Origin: Polyodon spathula
Lineage: Eukaryota > Chordata > Actinopteri > Acipenseriformes > Polyodontidae
Direction of reading: 5' to 3'
Assembly (NCBI RefSeq): GCF_017654505.1
Contig: NC_054534.1
Location: 26,994,689-27,058,688, forward strand
DNA: 64,000 nt
In this document: piece after piece, positions 1 through 11,604 of the stretch
How the letters are laid out: each line of letters begins with the position of its first letter
Numbering within the stretch: the stretch's first letter is position 1
Made by a program: the position numbers and the translations under genes
The notes under the pieces: model-generated
Told to the model about the DNA's origin: nothing
The model's input: the letters and a program-made list of their open reading frames with translations, nothing else
The model's database searches: none

Positions 1-692
1 TTTTATAGGATTCGTCTCCATAGGAATACATGGAGAATCTTTATCAAGTCTCACTCTTATCTCTTTGGCACACAAAAGCCTAAAAATTTAGAGCCTTGTG
101 CCAACAATTAATTAAAATATAACACCTCGTCCACACATCCGATCATGATCTCACCAGCTCATCTCTCGACCCCTCCTCTATCTAAAAAGTTAGGTGAAAC
201 AATACAAAATAATATTATGTTGAATATATAAGTGTTGTTTAAAGTATATACAACACTAATGTTATTTTGAATATATAAGTGTTGTTTGAAATATATACAA
301 CACTAATGTTATTGTCGAGTATATAAGTGTTGTTTGAAATATATACAACACTATTAGTTAAATGTACTTGTGTCATTAATACTATTTTATTATTATAATC
401 TGGGAGTACAGCTTGTAACAAAGAAAAACCCACTTGCTTCTCGATCAATGACCTGTCTCACCTTTCGGCTATTTATTTGCAAGGTCTCTATTGAAATGTG
501 AGTGCAAGTTACTATTTTGTCTTATTACAAGCAAATATATCTGTTAGAATTAATATATTTCCCAGGTCTGAATCATACTTCAAAAAGTGTCTCAAATGTT
601 ATAAGTTGATTATATGTAACTGATTACTTAAGTATCCCTTTTTCTTATTTTATTTCTGCTAATTAGTTTTCCCTCTTTCTTGGTGTGTTTAG
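1..692. other. Unassigned AT-rich interval
   Basis: No gene is recognisable here. The stretch is AT-rich, and its only clear structure is the 47-48 bp tandem repeat listed separately. The short open frames in the region are low-complexity translations of that repeat. Confidence 0.6.
221..365. repeat. Minisatellite, three 47-48 bp units, each self-complementary
   Basis: The motif agtgttgttt starts at about 231, 278 and 326, giving periods of 47 and 48 bp. In each unit it is followed by tatatacaacact, the inverse of the first half, so every unit can fold into a short hairpin. Copies differ by a few substitutions only. Confidence 0.85.
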
Positions 693-1954
693 CAGACATT
701 ATAGGGAACTTTTGTCTTATGTTTCCTTTCAATATAGAGTTTCTCTTCATAGACACTCTGTTTGTCCAAGTGTAATACTATTCCATAAGCCTTCCAACAG
801 CACGAATTCAGTAGTTTTAACTAAGTTCATGCTGTTAGGAATACCCATAGAACAGTTAGACGAACTCAGCTAAACTGCGAATGATCTCTTATTTTTTCAG
901 CTGCACAAAAACCAGCTAAAACCAATTTGCCAGTTGTGCGCTTAGCTTTCCAATTTCCAGCGATAATCAAGGCTCCTCCCGATTTTTCTATGGCGAGAAG
1001 ACACTCTAACCTTGATGCTGTTTGATAAGAGAACTCTGCTCTTCGTGCCAACTATCCCTTTACTTTCTGGCACGACTTCAAGACAGGCTCACAGCAAGTT
1101 ATAAAGTTTTCACTTTCTTAAAACCCATCTATTCTTTTTCTTAAAATTACTTTTTTTTTTTTTTTTTATATTTCAACATCATTGTAAGCACATCAGGTAT
1201 TTCATTCCATTCATCTTCTCCGTTCCCCAACTTCTCAATATAGGAATAGAAGAGATGAACTAAGAGAAACCCCATAGTTGTTTAAATGTGAAACAGTTTT
1301 TATATATTTTATCATAATAGGCAGTGTTTAAGCATGTGTGCGCATTTTAGGCTATTGTTCATAGTACTCCTTAAGGCAAGCTTACTATACAAAATTCTAC
1401 TTCATCCTTCTTCACACAGTAAAAAAGTGCTACAGAAACTTTTAACTCTTTTAATTCTGGGAATCAAGCCCATCTTGATAAGAAACTGCTCAAAGACTGG
1501 CCACTGCCCAAAAGCTGGCTATGTATCAAATTATACCAGTTTCTTACAGCATCATTTTATACCTAAAGAATGCATGATTTTCACAATTATTGATTAGAGT
1601 AGCATTAAAGATTACATTTGATTACACATTCACATCATTTTCCAAACTAAACGATTATACAAATACTACAAAAGATTATAGCACATATTATTACATTAAT
1701 ACATTTCATTTTAAATTCTCCAGTCCATGTCCAGGATTTCAGCTCGCTCCCAGCAAGACTCCACCTCAGTCTATGGTTCGACTAGGGTAGGCTCAGCGAA
1801 CACGACAATGGGCCCTTGAATTCATCGTCTCGCATCACAGGTGTGGGTGGCTATGGCCTTGATGTCGTATCTACAAGACATTTGTACACGCTTAGTAGGG
1901 ACACCTTCTTTACATTCCAATTTGCCCAGGTGTGCCCATTTTAATAAGTGACCT
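693..1954. repeat. Long direct repeat, left copy (about 1.26 kb)
   Basis: This block begins cagacattatagggaac and ends ttaataagtgacct. It is repeated with many small substitutions and indels at 3468-4753. The two copies flank an LTR element. I cannot assign the block to a family. On the minus strand it follows a decayed open region at 4760-6070, so it could be a long terminal repeat of an older retroelement, but it lacks obvious TG...CA ends. Confidence 0.75.
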
Positions 1955-2340
1955 TGTGGCAGGCTGGCGAGTGGATAGAGGCCCAGAGACAGTCTGTAGT
2001 TCAAAAAAATAACTATTTTATTATAAATAAACACAAAAATAAAAGGGATTTAAACACAAATAAAGCAAGACAAAAAGCAAAAATAACAATTTCCAGGCTG
2101 GGCAATGCCTTCACTGGATTCAAACACACAAACAAAACACCATCCTGCTTCCTCAGCTCCCTCTCCCTAAATGAGAAGCAGAGGCCTCCTTTTATGTCAG
2201 GTGGCTGGGTGCTGATGGATCGTTAATTAAACTAATCATCTAATCAACCCCAGCCACCTGAACACAATGAACCCAGGCAGGTAGGGGAATTTAACCCCAT
2301 CCCTGCCAATTTCTAAAGGGAAGAGCTGTGCTCTGCCACA
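1955..2340 (-). repeat. LTR (3' LTR in element orientation)
   Basis: About 386 bp, sharing most of its sequence with 3040-3467, including the gtggatagaggcccagagac stretch and the Aaataacaatttccaggctg region. The purine tract ggggggagg on the minus strand directly abuts its 5' end. Confidence 0.8.
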
Positions 2341-3019
2341 CACCTCCCCCCATGTACAACGTACACCGGCCGCAATCGGCCAACTCCCCCTTCCCCCCAA
2401 GAGTTCAATTATGTCCCTTGGGTGGGCTGTTATGGTGGGTGGTGGTGGGCGGGGTTGATGTCGGAGCCCCCAAGGCTTCTTTGGTTGAGGGGGCCCCGGA
2501 TCTCCAAGGTAGTGCGGCGACGGCGGCCCGGCTCCCTCGGCAACCCTAGAAAACAAAAAGGAGACACCAGCAGTCCCAAGCGATGCGGAGCAGCAGGCAA
2601 CCCCTGGCGATCCAAATGAGTCATCCCTGAGCGGAGCGGGCGTGGCACCCCTGGGCGGTGCAAGGCAGGCATCCTTGGGCCATAGCTCCTCCCCTCTGGG
2701 CTTTGGGAGCGGCGGCTCCTCCCTCTCTGGGCTCTGGGAGCGGCGGCTACTCCCTCTCTGCGGCCACACCAGTTTGCCGGTGGCACATCTGGGCAGGATC
2801 ACCAACGATGGTCCTCCTTCCCGCACCAGGAACACCAGGGGAAGAGGCTGGCCGGGTCCTCCAGCGGTGGCTGCAGCAGCTTATATTTCTTCAGCTGCTG
2901 CTTGTCCTGCCTTTGTCTCTGTCTGCTCTTCTTTCCCATAATCCCCCAAAAAATAATAATTCTCCCAAAAATTCCAAAAAAAAATTAAAAAATACTGCTC
3001 TGAGCCTCTAGGTGGCGCT

Positions 3020-3037
3020 ATCCCACTTCTAATACCA
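3020..3037 (-). promoter_or_regulatory. Primer-binding site, tRNA-Leu type
   Basis: On the minus strand the sequence tggtattagaagtgggat lies two bases inside the LTR end. It resembles the complement of the vertebrate tRNA-Leu(CAA) 3' end (tggtgtcagaagtgggat) with two mismatches. It fixes the orientation of the element as minus. Confidence 0.65.
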
Positions 3038-3039
3038 AA

Positions 3040-3467
3040 TGTGGCAGGCTGGCAAGTGGATAGAGGCCCAGAGACAGTCTAACTATTTTATTATAAATAA
3101 ACACAAAAATGAAAGGGCACAAGGGCCAAATAGAGGGATTTAAACACAAATAAAGCAAGACAAAAAGCAAAAATAACAATTTCCAGGCTGGGCAATGCCT
3201 TCACTTCCTACAAACCTACAAACCTACAAACCTACAAACCTACAAACCTACAAACCTACAAACCTACAAACCTGCTTCCTCAGCTCCCTCTCCCTAAATG
3301 AGAAGCAGAAGCCTCCTTTTATGTCAGGTGGCTGGGCGCTGATTGATCGTTAATGAACCTAATCAACTAATCAACCCCAGCCACCTGAACATAATAAACC
3401 CAGGCAGGTAGGGGAAATTAACCCCATCCCTGCCAATTTAAAAAGGGCAGAGCTTTGCTCTGCCACA
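3040..3467 (-). repeat. LTR (5' LTR in element orientation) with internal 8-bp tandem repeat
   Basis: This is the partner of the LTR at 1955-2340. It is longer because of a tandem run of an 8-bp unit (ctacaaac, about eight copies, near 3208-3275), present only in this copy and so gained after insertion. Confidence 0.8.
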
Positions 3468-4753
3468 CAGATATTATAGGGAACTTCCATCTTTTGTTTT
3501 CTTTCAATATAGAGTTTCTCTTTATAGACACTCTGTTTGTCCAAGTGTAATACTATCCCATAAGCTTTCCAACAGCACAAATTCAGCAGTTTAGCTAAGT
3601 ACGTGCTGTCAGGAAACTCGTAGGACAGTTAGATGAACTCAGCTGAACTGCTAATGATCTCTTTATTTTTTTTTAGCTGCACAAAAAACAGCTAAAACCA
3701 GTTTGCTAACTGTGCACTTAGTTTTCCAATTTCCAGCGATAATTAAGGTTTTTTCCAATTCTTCTATGGTGAGAAGACACTCTAACCTTGACGCTGTTTG
3801 ATAAGAGAACTCCACTCTTCATGCCAACTATCCCTTCACTTTCTGGCACAACTTTAAGACAGGCTCACAGCAAGTTATAAAGTTTTACCTTCTTAAAACC
3901 CATCTTCTATTCTTTTTCTTAAAATTACTTTTTATATTTCAATATCATAGTAAACACATCAGGTATTTCTTTCCATTCATCTTCCCCACTTCCCAACTTC
4001 TCAATATAGGAATAGAAGAGATGAACTAAGAGAAACCTCACAGTTGTTTAAATGTGAACTTTTCCTGATGAGAAACAGTTTTATACATTTTATCATAACA
4101 GGCGGTGTTTAAGCACATGTGCTCATTTTATACTGTTGTTCATACTAAAGGCAAGCATACTATACAAAATCCTACTTCATACAGTAAAAAAGTGCTACAG
4201 AAACCTGTCTTTTAATTCTGGGAATCAAGCTCATCTTGATAAGAAACTGCTCAAAGACTGGCCACTGCCCAAAAGCTGGCTATGTATCAAATTATACCAG
4301 TTTCTTACTGCATCATTTTATACATAAAGAACGCATGATTTTCACAATTACAGATATATAGAGACAATACATAATTTTCACAATTATTGATTAGAGCAGC
4401 ATTAAACATTACATTTGATTACACATTTACGTAATTTTCCAAACTAAAGATTATACAAACACTACAAAAGATTATAACACATATTATTGCATTAATACAT
4501 TTCATTTTAAATCCTCCAATCCATGTCCAGGATTTCAGCTCGCTTCAGCCGCTAAGACTCCACTTCGGTCTCAGGTTCAACTCGGGTAGGCTCAGCAAAC
4601 ACGACAATGGGCCCTTGAATCCATCGTCTCGCATCACAGGTGTGGGTCGCTATAGTCTTGATGTCGTATCTACAAGACACTCATACACGCTTAGCAGGGA
4701 CACCTTCCTTACATTCCAATTTTCCCAGATGTGCCCATTTTAATAAGTGACCT
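3468..4753. repeat. Long direct repeat, right copy (about 1.29 kb)
   Basis: Second copy of the block at 693-1954, starting cagatattatagggaac and ending ttaataagtgacct. It carries a small extra insertion around 4349-4390 and scattered differences, so the duplication is not recent. Confidence 0.75.
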
Positions 4754-6070
4754 GTTCACTCACAATCCATGCATACAACTCTTTTTACATTTTACATTAC
4801 ATTCAAACAGAAACCTACACTGTCTTGCTACATGACTGCAGGCTGGACATGGCTTAGGCCCGGCCAGGAATGAATCACCTCTGCATCTATCACATCCACA
4901 CATTCGGAGGCGAGGTTTAGTTCTCATGTCATTACTCAGAACCAGCTCTGCGCCTTCCACAAGCATTCTAGATCGATACATATTTCTTGTATTCATTTCC
5001 TTTTGTTCACACAGAGACACCTTACTAGGGTGCCATTCATCCAGAATACAGTAGGGGGACAAAACTCACTGTTTTTCATATAAGCAGGCACCCAACTTAT
5101 AGCTTGTTCTGCATCATCAGTGGGCAAACTTAACACAACCGAATCTGAATCAATCGAGGAGCCGTGCACCCTAGCTACTGAGATTCTCCATGCAAAAGGA
5201 TCCAATGTCTTACTACATATAATACCTGGTTCGAGGCCACCCGTGACAGTTTGGTATAACTTTTTGTGGGTTTATTTTAAATTGTCATACATAAGTGCTT
5301 CATTCCTAACTAATCTCAATTCTCTTTAGGTTTCTGTGAGAAGAGGTGTGCCACTTATTGAGCCAAACTTTGTTCAAGATAATCCTGAAGGGTCCCTTGC
5401 AGCAATCATGTGTCTTTGGATTTGATTCATTAATGTCCCCTTGGTCTTGCTTAGTGAGGACTACTCTGTCTCTTCTACTTGTCCAGTGTAAGCCTTGTAT
5501 TTCAACTGTGCAGGGTTATAAACCCTTCATTCTAAATGTGTTATGATATTTACTTTTCAAAACTGCTTTATCGCTACTATTCCAGCTGTTGCCCTAAAGT
5601 CTGGTACACTTGAGTTCCACTGCTGTCGAATGACTGTAAACTCTGCCTGTGTCTAATAGACAACATGGTTTCACATAAGCTTTTTTTTTTTTGTATGAGG
5701 ATTTGCTCATTGTTAGACTTTAACACTTTGGTTTTAGTTCATGTTTTATTAAACATTAAATCTGCTATGACAAATCCATTAGACTGGGGGGATGCTTTTG
5801 TGTTCAAACCTTCTATTATAACGAGATTTTCTCCTGCTAGGCAACTGCTGCTGACGATAGCATTTGGCAAATTTGTGTTCCATCTTCCACAAAATAAAGG
5901 CTATGCCTGTTGCTCAGGCCATGACAAATGGCAATGGAATAAACCCTACACCAACTCGATTTCTGGTTAGAGCTGCATACAACTCCACAGAAAGCCAGCC
6001 TTGTGTGGTAAATCTAGGCTTAACTACTTTTTCCTCTAGTACAGTATATCCAAACTATTGTATATAAGAA
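4754..6070 (-). pseudogene. Decayed open region on the minus strand, possible retroelement coding remnant
   Basis: Several minus-strand frames stay open in turn across this stretch (for example 5205-4993 and 5062-4760, the latter rich in cysteine pairs), broken by stops and frame changes. They lead directly into the long repeat at 3468-4753. The order 'coding remnant then long repeat' would fit the 3' part of an endogenous retroelement on the minus strand. I recognise no diagnostic domain and assign no family. Confidence 0.3.
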
Positions 6071-7247
6071 GGTAGACAATTCTTGCTTTTGTTTTTAGTA
6101 AATCCCCTTCCCCCTCCAATAGATCTGAATTGTACCAATGGCTGTGCTAAGGTCAGCCCCTCTTTTTAAGCAAAGATGGATGGTTATGATGGTGAACACT
6201 ACAGTTACATGTCCTACTGGTGAGTAACCTGTTCTAGGTTTGTCGGTTTTTTTATACTGTGTCCTATGATGTCCCTTTGTTTGTCAGATGGCACAGCCTT
6301 CACAGATGAAGTGATTGCATGGAATGTGCCCTGTTCTACCTAGTCTTATTCCTACACCACAAATGACTTCTAACAATACAAAAACAAATTTCTATCTAAA
6401 AATAACAGGACAATTTACTGTACTTTAGGTTATTTAACCAGTTAAAATAAAATGAGGACCCGAACCCCCCCCCCCCGGCCCTTTTTAAAAAATTTTAGGT
6501 AACAATTTTGTGTACAAATTCCACTTCAGTATACAATATGTAATGTATTGGCTTGAACCAGAGCCTTTATTTTACTGACTTAAGAATATATATTAAACTT
6601 CATTAAACTGTGGTTTGCAAAGCAACCTATCAACTTGCTAGTACTACTAAAGATGGGGGTTTTGCAGTACTGAATACTTTGTTTTGCTGTAATGTGTTTT
6701 AAATATTTCTGTGCACAAGAATCTGATAATGCAATGCTGTGGGAGTCTGGGTATCCCTTTGTTAATTTTTTTTTTGGGGGGGGGGTCCCTAACAAATTTT
6801 AAATTTATCCAAAACGATTAATTCGTGTTAAACTCCAAACATTTTACAAAAAATAAACACCAGATGTAATTTTGTAAAACAACCCCTTGGCTGGGTTAAA
6901 TTGCCAATAAGCAAAATATTGTAAAAAAAAAAAGGCTGCTGGGACTTTGCGTGACTATTGTATTACAATACACTGCAAATTGCACGCAGGACTGTTGCAT
7001 GATCGCACAGCTGTTCTGTCTGCATGCTGGAATGATTCTGTCTACAGCATGATGTTCTACTGTTAAGATGTATACATGCAATGCTGCAGCAGCAATAAAC
7101 ACCATCCCTTGCCACGTTGGATTCAGGGGATCGTTGGGCAAACCTTGCAGGAGCAAGGGAAAGGATGATTGGACGGTATGATTCTTCCTGTATTGCTATT
7201 GTTGCAAATGCTATAGGGATAGGGCTTATATAAGAGTTGGAGTTGAT
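6071..7247. other. Unassigned interval
   Basis: No gene is recognised. The stretch includes a run of C (about 6466-6476), a run of G (about 6775-6785) and AT-rich filler. Confidence 0.5.
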
Positions 7248-7255
7248 GTGTTAGA
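7248..7255. repeat. Target-site duplication, left
   Basis: The sequence gtgttaga is identical to 9638-9645. Confidence 0.8.
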
Positions 7256-7354
7256 TAGGGTCACCCGATTTATAAAGCTAAATCGGGACACATGGTTAAT
7301 TGAAGACCAATGAAACAATTTAAATATAGGCTCTTTTAATGTGTGTTTTAGATA

Positions 7355-8575
7355 TGTATACTCCAAAAAATGGAATCACCTGACTAAATGAGGGATATCA
7401 AGTATTTTGAAAGCAAGGGCTTCCACACAGGTGTGGCTCATGTGTTAATTAAGCAAATAACATCCCAGCATGCTTAGGGTCATACAGAAATGCTGGGGAG
7501 GCCTGGTTGCCTGTAACTATGGCTGCAAGAGGAGACCTTGGTGACTTTGAAAGAGGGATGATTGTTGGGTAGCATTTGGCAGGAGCTGCAGTGACCAAGA
7601 CAGCTGAACTTGTTGATGTTTCATGAGCAACTGTGTCTAAGGTGATGTCGGCATGGAACTCTGAGGGAAAGACGTCATCAGCAAAAGGCAACAGTGGGCG
7701 GAAGCGCATACTCCAGGATTGTGATACCAGTGCATTTATTTGAAGTGCAAGGCAAAATAGACGATCAACTGACTGCAAGTTTCAACCTGGGGCACGAGCA
7801 GCCAGTTTCAAACTGTCTGCCAAGAACTCCACAGAGTGGGATACCATAGTCGGGTTGCAGAGCACAAACTCCTAATCACAACTGGTAATGCATGTTTGAA
7901 AGTCCAATGATGCAAAGAGCACAGGCAGTGGACTACTGAGCAGTGGAGAAATGTGATATGGTCAGATGAATTGTCTTTCACCATGTTCTCGACTAATGGA
8001 CGAGTGCACGTGTGGCGCCAACCTAAAGAACTCTACAGCCCTGAGTGCTTGTTTCCAACGGAAATGGTGTGGGCGCAGTTTCCTAGCATGGTTTGGGTGC
8101 ACTCATTCCCTTAGAAAACAAGGTCAATGCTAATCGGGACTTAATGTAATGGAGTGATCATCTTCATCCCATGTTGCAGCATTTCTTTCCTGCCGTGTGG
8201 TGGTGGTGGGGGGGGTGGGTGTCTTCCAGGATGACAGTGCCCCCATCCACAGAGCATGTGTGGTCTCCCAGTGGTTTGATGAGCATGACACTGATGTTCT
8301 CCATATGTCCTGGCCTTCTCCGTCACCAGATCTGAACCCAATCAAGCATTTATGGGATATTCTGGAACGACGGCTGAGACAGCGTTTTCCACCTCCATCA
8401 ACCTGGTGTGAGTTGATTGACTTGCTAATGGAAGAATGGTACTGCATCCTTTGAAATTCAGCAGGAGGGATGGTAGACTCTGCCACTGGCCACCATTTGC
8501 GACCAGTGTGCGCCAACACCCTATTAAGTGACTTTGGTGTTTCCCCTTTTTTTTTTTTTTTTTGTCCATTCATAA
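7355..8575 (+). pseudogene. Tc1/mariner transposon with dead transposase
   Basis: The plus strand encodes pieces of a Tc1-type transposase. The 5' part resembles the helix-turn-helix region. The 3' part (8220-8450) holds the DDE-domain end with DDSAP, SPSPDLNPIKHLWD and ERRLRQ, typical of Tc1. Stops and frameshifts separate the pieces, for example near 7990-8200, so no active enzyme is made. The ends are imperfect inverted repeats: aaaaaatggaatcacctgac on the left and gtgactttggtgtttccc plus a T-run on the right. It sits inside the hAT element. Confidence 0.8.
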
Positions 8576-9014
8576 AAGCAGCCAGCTATTTTTCAGTACA
8601 CTCCTGGTTGTATAATTTGCGGTTAATTACTTTAAGTAGCCATTGTGTTATACATATTGCTTCTTTTTATATCGTTCATTAATAATACATTATATACTTA
8701 AATATACTTCTGTTGGGGGCTTTTTAAAAAAAAAATTATATAAACTCGCTGTGTCAGGCTCGATTTTATTGAGTGTGTTTTGGTTTAACCTGGTGGATTA
8801 GAGTGCTTGCAGTCTCTTACTGTAGTGTCTGGGCTAAACCCCACCAGAACTGAACAGCTACAGAATTATCATTGCACACAACTGTAGATTCATACTGAAA
8901 ATAAATGAAAACACAAGACGCACCGAGGAATGAGCAGGTACGCCTGTGATAATCACTTTATAAAAACGTTCCTGATTACCCTACATTTTGTTTGCACTGC
9001 AGGTGCCATAAACT

Positions 9015-9475
9015 AAAAGTGTGTGTGTGTAACAATGTTAGTTAATTTGTGTGTGTATAATTTTTTTCCCTTTTGAGTGTGATGGTATGCATTTTTCTAT
9101 TTTATGTTGCTTAATTAGTGTGAAATATATATATTTTTTATTCTTTAGAAATTCTTTAGTTTTTCAATTAAAACAGATCTCTACAGTATTCTAAACAATT
9201 GTCATCATTGAAATAGTTTTGTAGTATGTGAATCAATACTAGGATTTGAGGATGTTAACACCAGGTGCCACAAGAGGGCTACAGCCAATACAGTTCCTAA
9301 CTGAACCAAGCGTAACACACTAATAACATAAGTGAAATTAATAAATTGGGTAATTACCCACAGCACAGAAAACACTACATGCAATACATAAATAATATAA
9401 AGAATGCACACCATCACACTCACAGGGAAAAATATATATATATATATACACACACAAATTAACTAACACCTTGTT
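9015..9475. repeat. Imperfect inverted repeat with about 250-bp spacer
   Basis: The tract tttgtgtgtgtata...gagtgtgatggtatgcat near 9038-9095 recurs as its reverse complement near 9405-9465 (atgcacaccatcacactcac...tatatacacacacaaa). The arms are roughly 80-100 bp with mismatches and lie within the hAT element. Confidence 0.65.
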
Positions 9476-9637
9476 CCAGGTGTACGCTATTGACAAAGGG
9501 TATGTAGAAAGTGTTGTGCTACATAGTGGTGGGAAATTGGGGCATTTTAAAGATTTTGTGCAAAATGTCTGGTACACCGGGACCGTTGATGGAAGACCGG
9601 GACTGTCGTGGCTAAACTGGGAGGTCTGGTCACCCTA

Positions 9638-9645
9638 GTGTTAGA
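9638..9645. repeat. Target-site duplication, right
   Basis: The sequence gtgttaga is identical to 7248-7255. Confidence 0.8.
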
Positions 9646-9837
9646 AGAGCGATGTGTAACTGGCAGAATTGCTGTAACAAACATGTTATTGTTTTGGAAG
9701 ATTCCTGTTGCTCCTGTTACAGTATCGTGACATTGTCTGCGATTGTTCTACAGTGTTCTTCTACACTGTTGCGATGATGGATAGCGATACTCTTCTTTCT
9801 CAGTGTGACAGGGAAGAGATCTGGCTATGGTAGAATG

Positions 9838-10705
9838 CAGTGGCTGACAAAGGAGTACGGTCCAGATGCATACCTGGATGCATTCCAAATGTAATACTGA
9901 TCCAAGGGAAACAAAACCGAACTGGGTAACTACAGACCAATAAGCCTGGCTTCTATTATATGGAAACTATAATAAAGATAAAAAATTGAAAATTACCTAT
10001 ATGGTAACAGTACTCTGGGAGACAGTCAGCATGGTTTTAGGAAAGGGAGATCTTGTCTAGCTCACCTGCTTTTTTAATTTTTTTATATAAATTTAGTCGT
10101 TGCCAATTTTATTTGTTTGTGTTTTCCCAATTTGAAATGCCCAGTTTAGACTCGGCTCACCCCTGTGCTAACTCGGGAGGGCGAACTGCGGATTCACCAT
10201 CCAACCACCCAGGAGATACAGAGTAAGAGGACAACGCAGCTGCCGGGCAGCTAACAGGCAAGCCCTGGCCAAACTACAGAGGTTGCTGATGCGCAGTGAG
10301 CCAAGGACACCCTGGCTGACCTTTATTCCGGGTTTTAAAAGGCCTGTCATATGCAGACAGGCTAAAATAATTTAATGTATTCAGTCTTGAACAAAACAGA
10401 CTACGTAGCGACCTGATTCAAGCATTAAACATTCTAAAAGGTATTGACAATGTCAATCCAAGGATCTTTTTTGACCTGAAAAAAGGACGAGGGGTCACAA
10501 ATGGAGATTAGACAAAGGGGCATTCAAACCAGAAAATCGTGAGGGTCTGGAACCAACTCCCCGGTAATGTTGTTGAAGCTGACACCCTGGGATCCTTAAA
10601 GAAGCTGTTTGAGATTCTGGGATCACTAAGCTACTAACAACCAAACGAGCAAGATGCGCTGAATGGCCTCCTCTCGCTTTGTGAACTTTCTTCTGTTCTT
10701 ACCGG
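9838..10705 (+). mobile_element. CR1/L2-like LINE fragment, interrupted
   Basis: The segment at 9895-10075 translates in pieces to reverse-transcriptase text such as NYRPISLASI and DSQHGFRKGRSCLAHL, with stops. The segment at 10340-10705 is the 3' end, closing with gctgaatggcctcctctcgctttgtgaactttcttctgttctta (quoted in two parts: gctgaatggcctcctctcg and ctttgtgaactttcttctg). A SINE-like block at 10076-10335 separates the halves. A second, reverse-oriented relative of the tail lies at 62380-62580. Confidence 0.7.
10076..10335. mobile_element. SINE-like insertion within the LINE fragment
   Basis: This GC-richer block contains ctcggctcacccctgtgc, ccaaccacccaggagatac and other text not shared with the flanking LINE. 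It is probably a short retroposon, and I cannot name its family. The flanks show no clear duplication. Confidence 0.35.
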
Positions 10706-11600
10706 GCAGTCTAGCGCGGTATCTGATTGTCTGCTGCAGTCATGCAAATTGTGTTCTTAAAGAAAACCAGAGCCAGGATTTATATCAAAACAGATGAAAC
10801 TGTGTTTAATGACAGGAGGCGGCATCAGTGTATCATTGTAATGGGATAAGTCACGGGGGGGGGGTCTAGGTTTTTATTCATTTTTCTCTTGTAAACTGAT
10901 CCATGTGTAAGACTCCACATGAAGCCATGTTTTAACATAATTAATTTTGTTAATGTCAGATTCCAGGCCTTATTGACCGTGTGCCATGTTTGTTACTTGT
11001 TTGTGATTATATTATTGTCCCATCTTGTTTGCAAGGTTCAGAGGGTTCATAAGCAGGGGTTGTTTCTTTGGCAGTAGTGAAATTGTGATTCAGCTGTGAA
11101 ATCGGGACTTAAGTCTGTTAAGGGATGATAACATTGCTGGCTCGAAGAAGTAGGTTTTCTGTGACCGTGTAAATGCTACCCTCTACTGGACTACTCCAAT
11201 TACTGCAACCCACATAAAGCACCAACGACATTACCTGCCAAGCCTGTACTAGCAGGACTTGACTGTATTACTGTCTGAATCCATCTGGAAAGCCTAAATT
11301 ATACATATTTCAGGAAAATGTTGGTTTAAGCCTGGAAACCATAAATATCAACGTCAAAACAGGGACTAGAGATAATGTAGCTGTCTGTATACAGTAAGAC
11401 TTTTTAAAGCCTTTTTGGTTATTACACCTGTAGAATACATCACATATTTTGTTTTTTGTCTGTTTAGTGCAGAATTTCCATCACTTACGAGGGTAGCATT
11501 TTCCAGCCGGATAGAGACTAGCCTTATTGAGAACCCTGATATGCAGAGGGGTGGGAAGAAGACTCCTAAAGAATAAAGTTCAAATAATCTGAAGAATAAG
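10706..11600. other. Unassigned interval
   Basis: No gene or repeat is recognised. It lies downstream of the putative PURG 3' UTR end. Confidence 0.5.
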
Positions 11601-11604
11601 GACT

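Larger units (their letters stand above)
1955..3467 (-). mobile_element. Small non-autonomous LTR retrotransposon (TRIM/LARD-like)
   Basis: Two direct repeats (1955-2340 and 3040-3467) both run from tgtggcagg to ctgccaca, giving TG...CA ends with an 8-bp terminal inverted repeat. Read on the minus strand, the repeat at 3040-3467 is followed at once by a primer-binding site (3037-3020) matching the tRNA-Leu(CAA) 3' end at about 16 of 18 positions. The other repeat is preceded by a purine tract (2351-2343). The interior is only about 700 bp, GC-rich, and shows no gag or pol domain, so the element must have been mobilised in trans. The flanks do not show a matching target duplication. Confidence 0.8.
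7256..9637. mobile_element. hAT-type DNA transposon, non-autonomous, with 8-bp target duplication
   Basis: The element starts tagggtcaccc and ends ggtcacccta, so its ends are inverted repeats. The 8-bp sequence gtgttaga lies immediately outside both ends (7248-7255 and 9638-9645). An 8-bp duplication is characteristic of the hAT superfamily. Each end also carries a cgggac-type motif. No hAT transposase is seen; most of the interior is a Tc1-like insertion plus an inverted repeat. Confidence 0.8.

Noticed and set aside
2236..2835. 199-codon minus-strand open frame in the GC-rich LTR-element interior
   Set aside because: It crosses from the LTR into the interior, is dominated by Pro/Arg/Gly from composition, shows no gag or other domain and overlaps other equally long open frames. 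Composition explains it.
3208..3275. CRISPR-like short repeats
   Set aside because: An 8-bp unit repeated without spacers inside an LTR is a simple tandem expansion; the window is eukaryotic.
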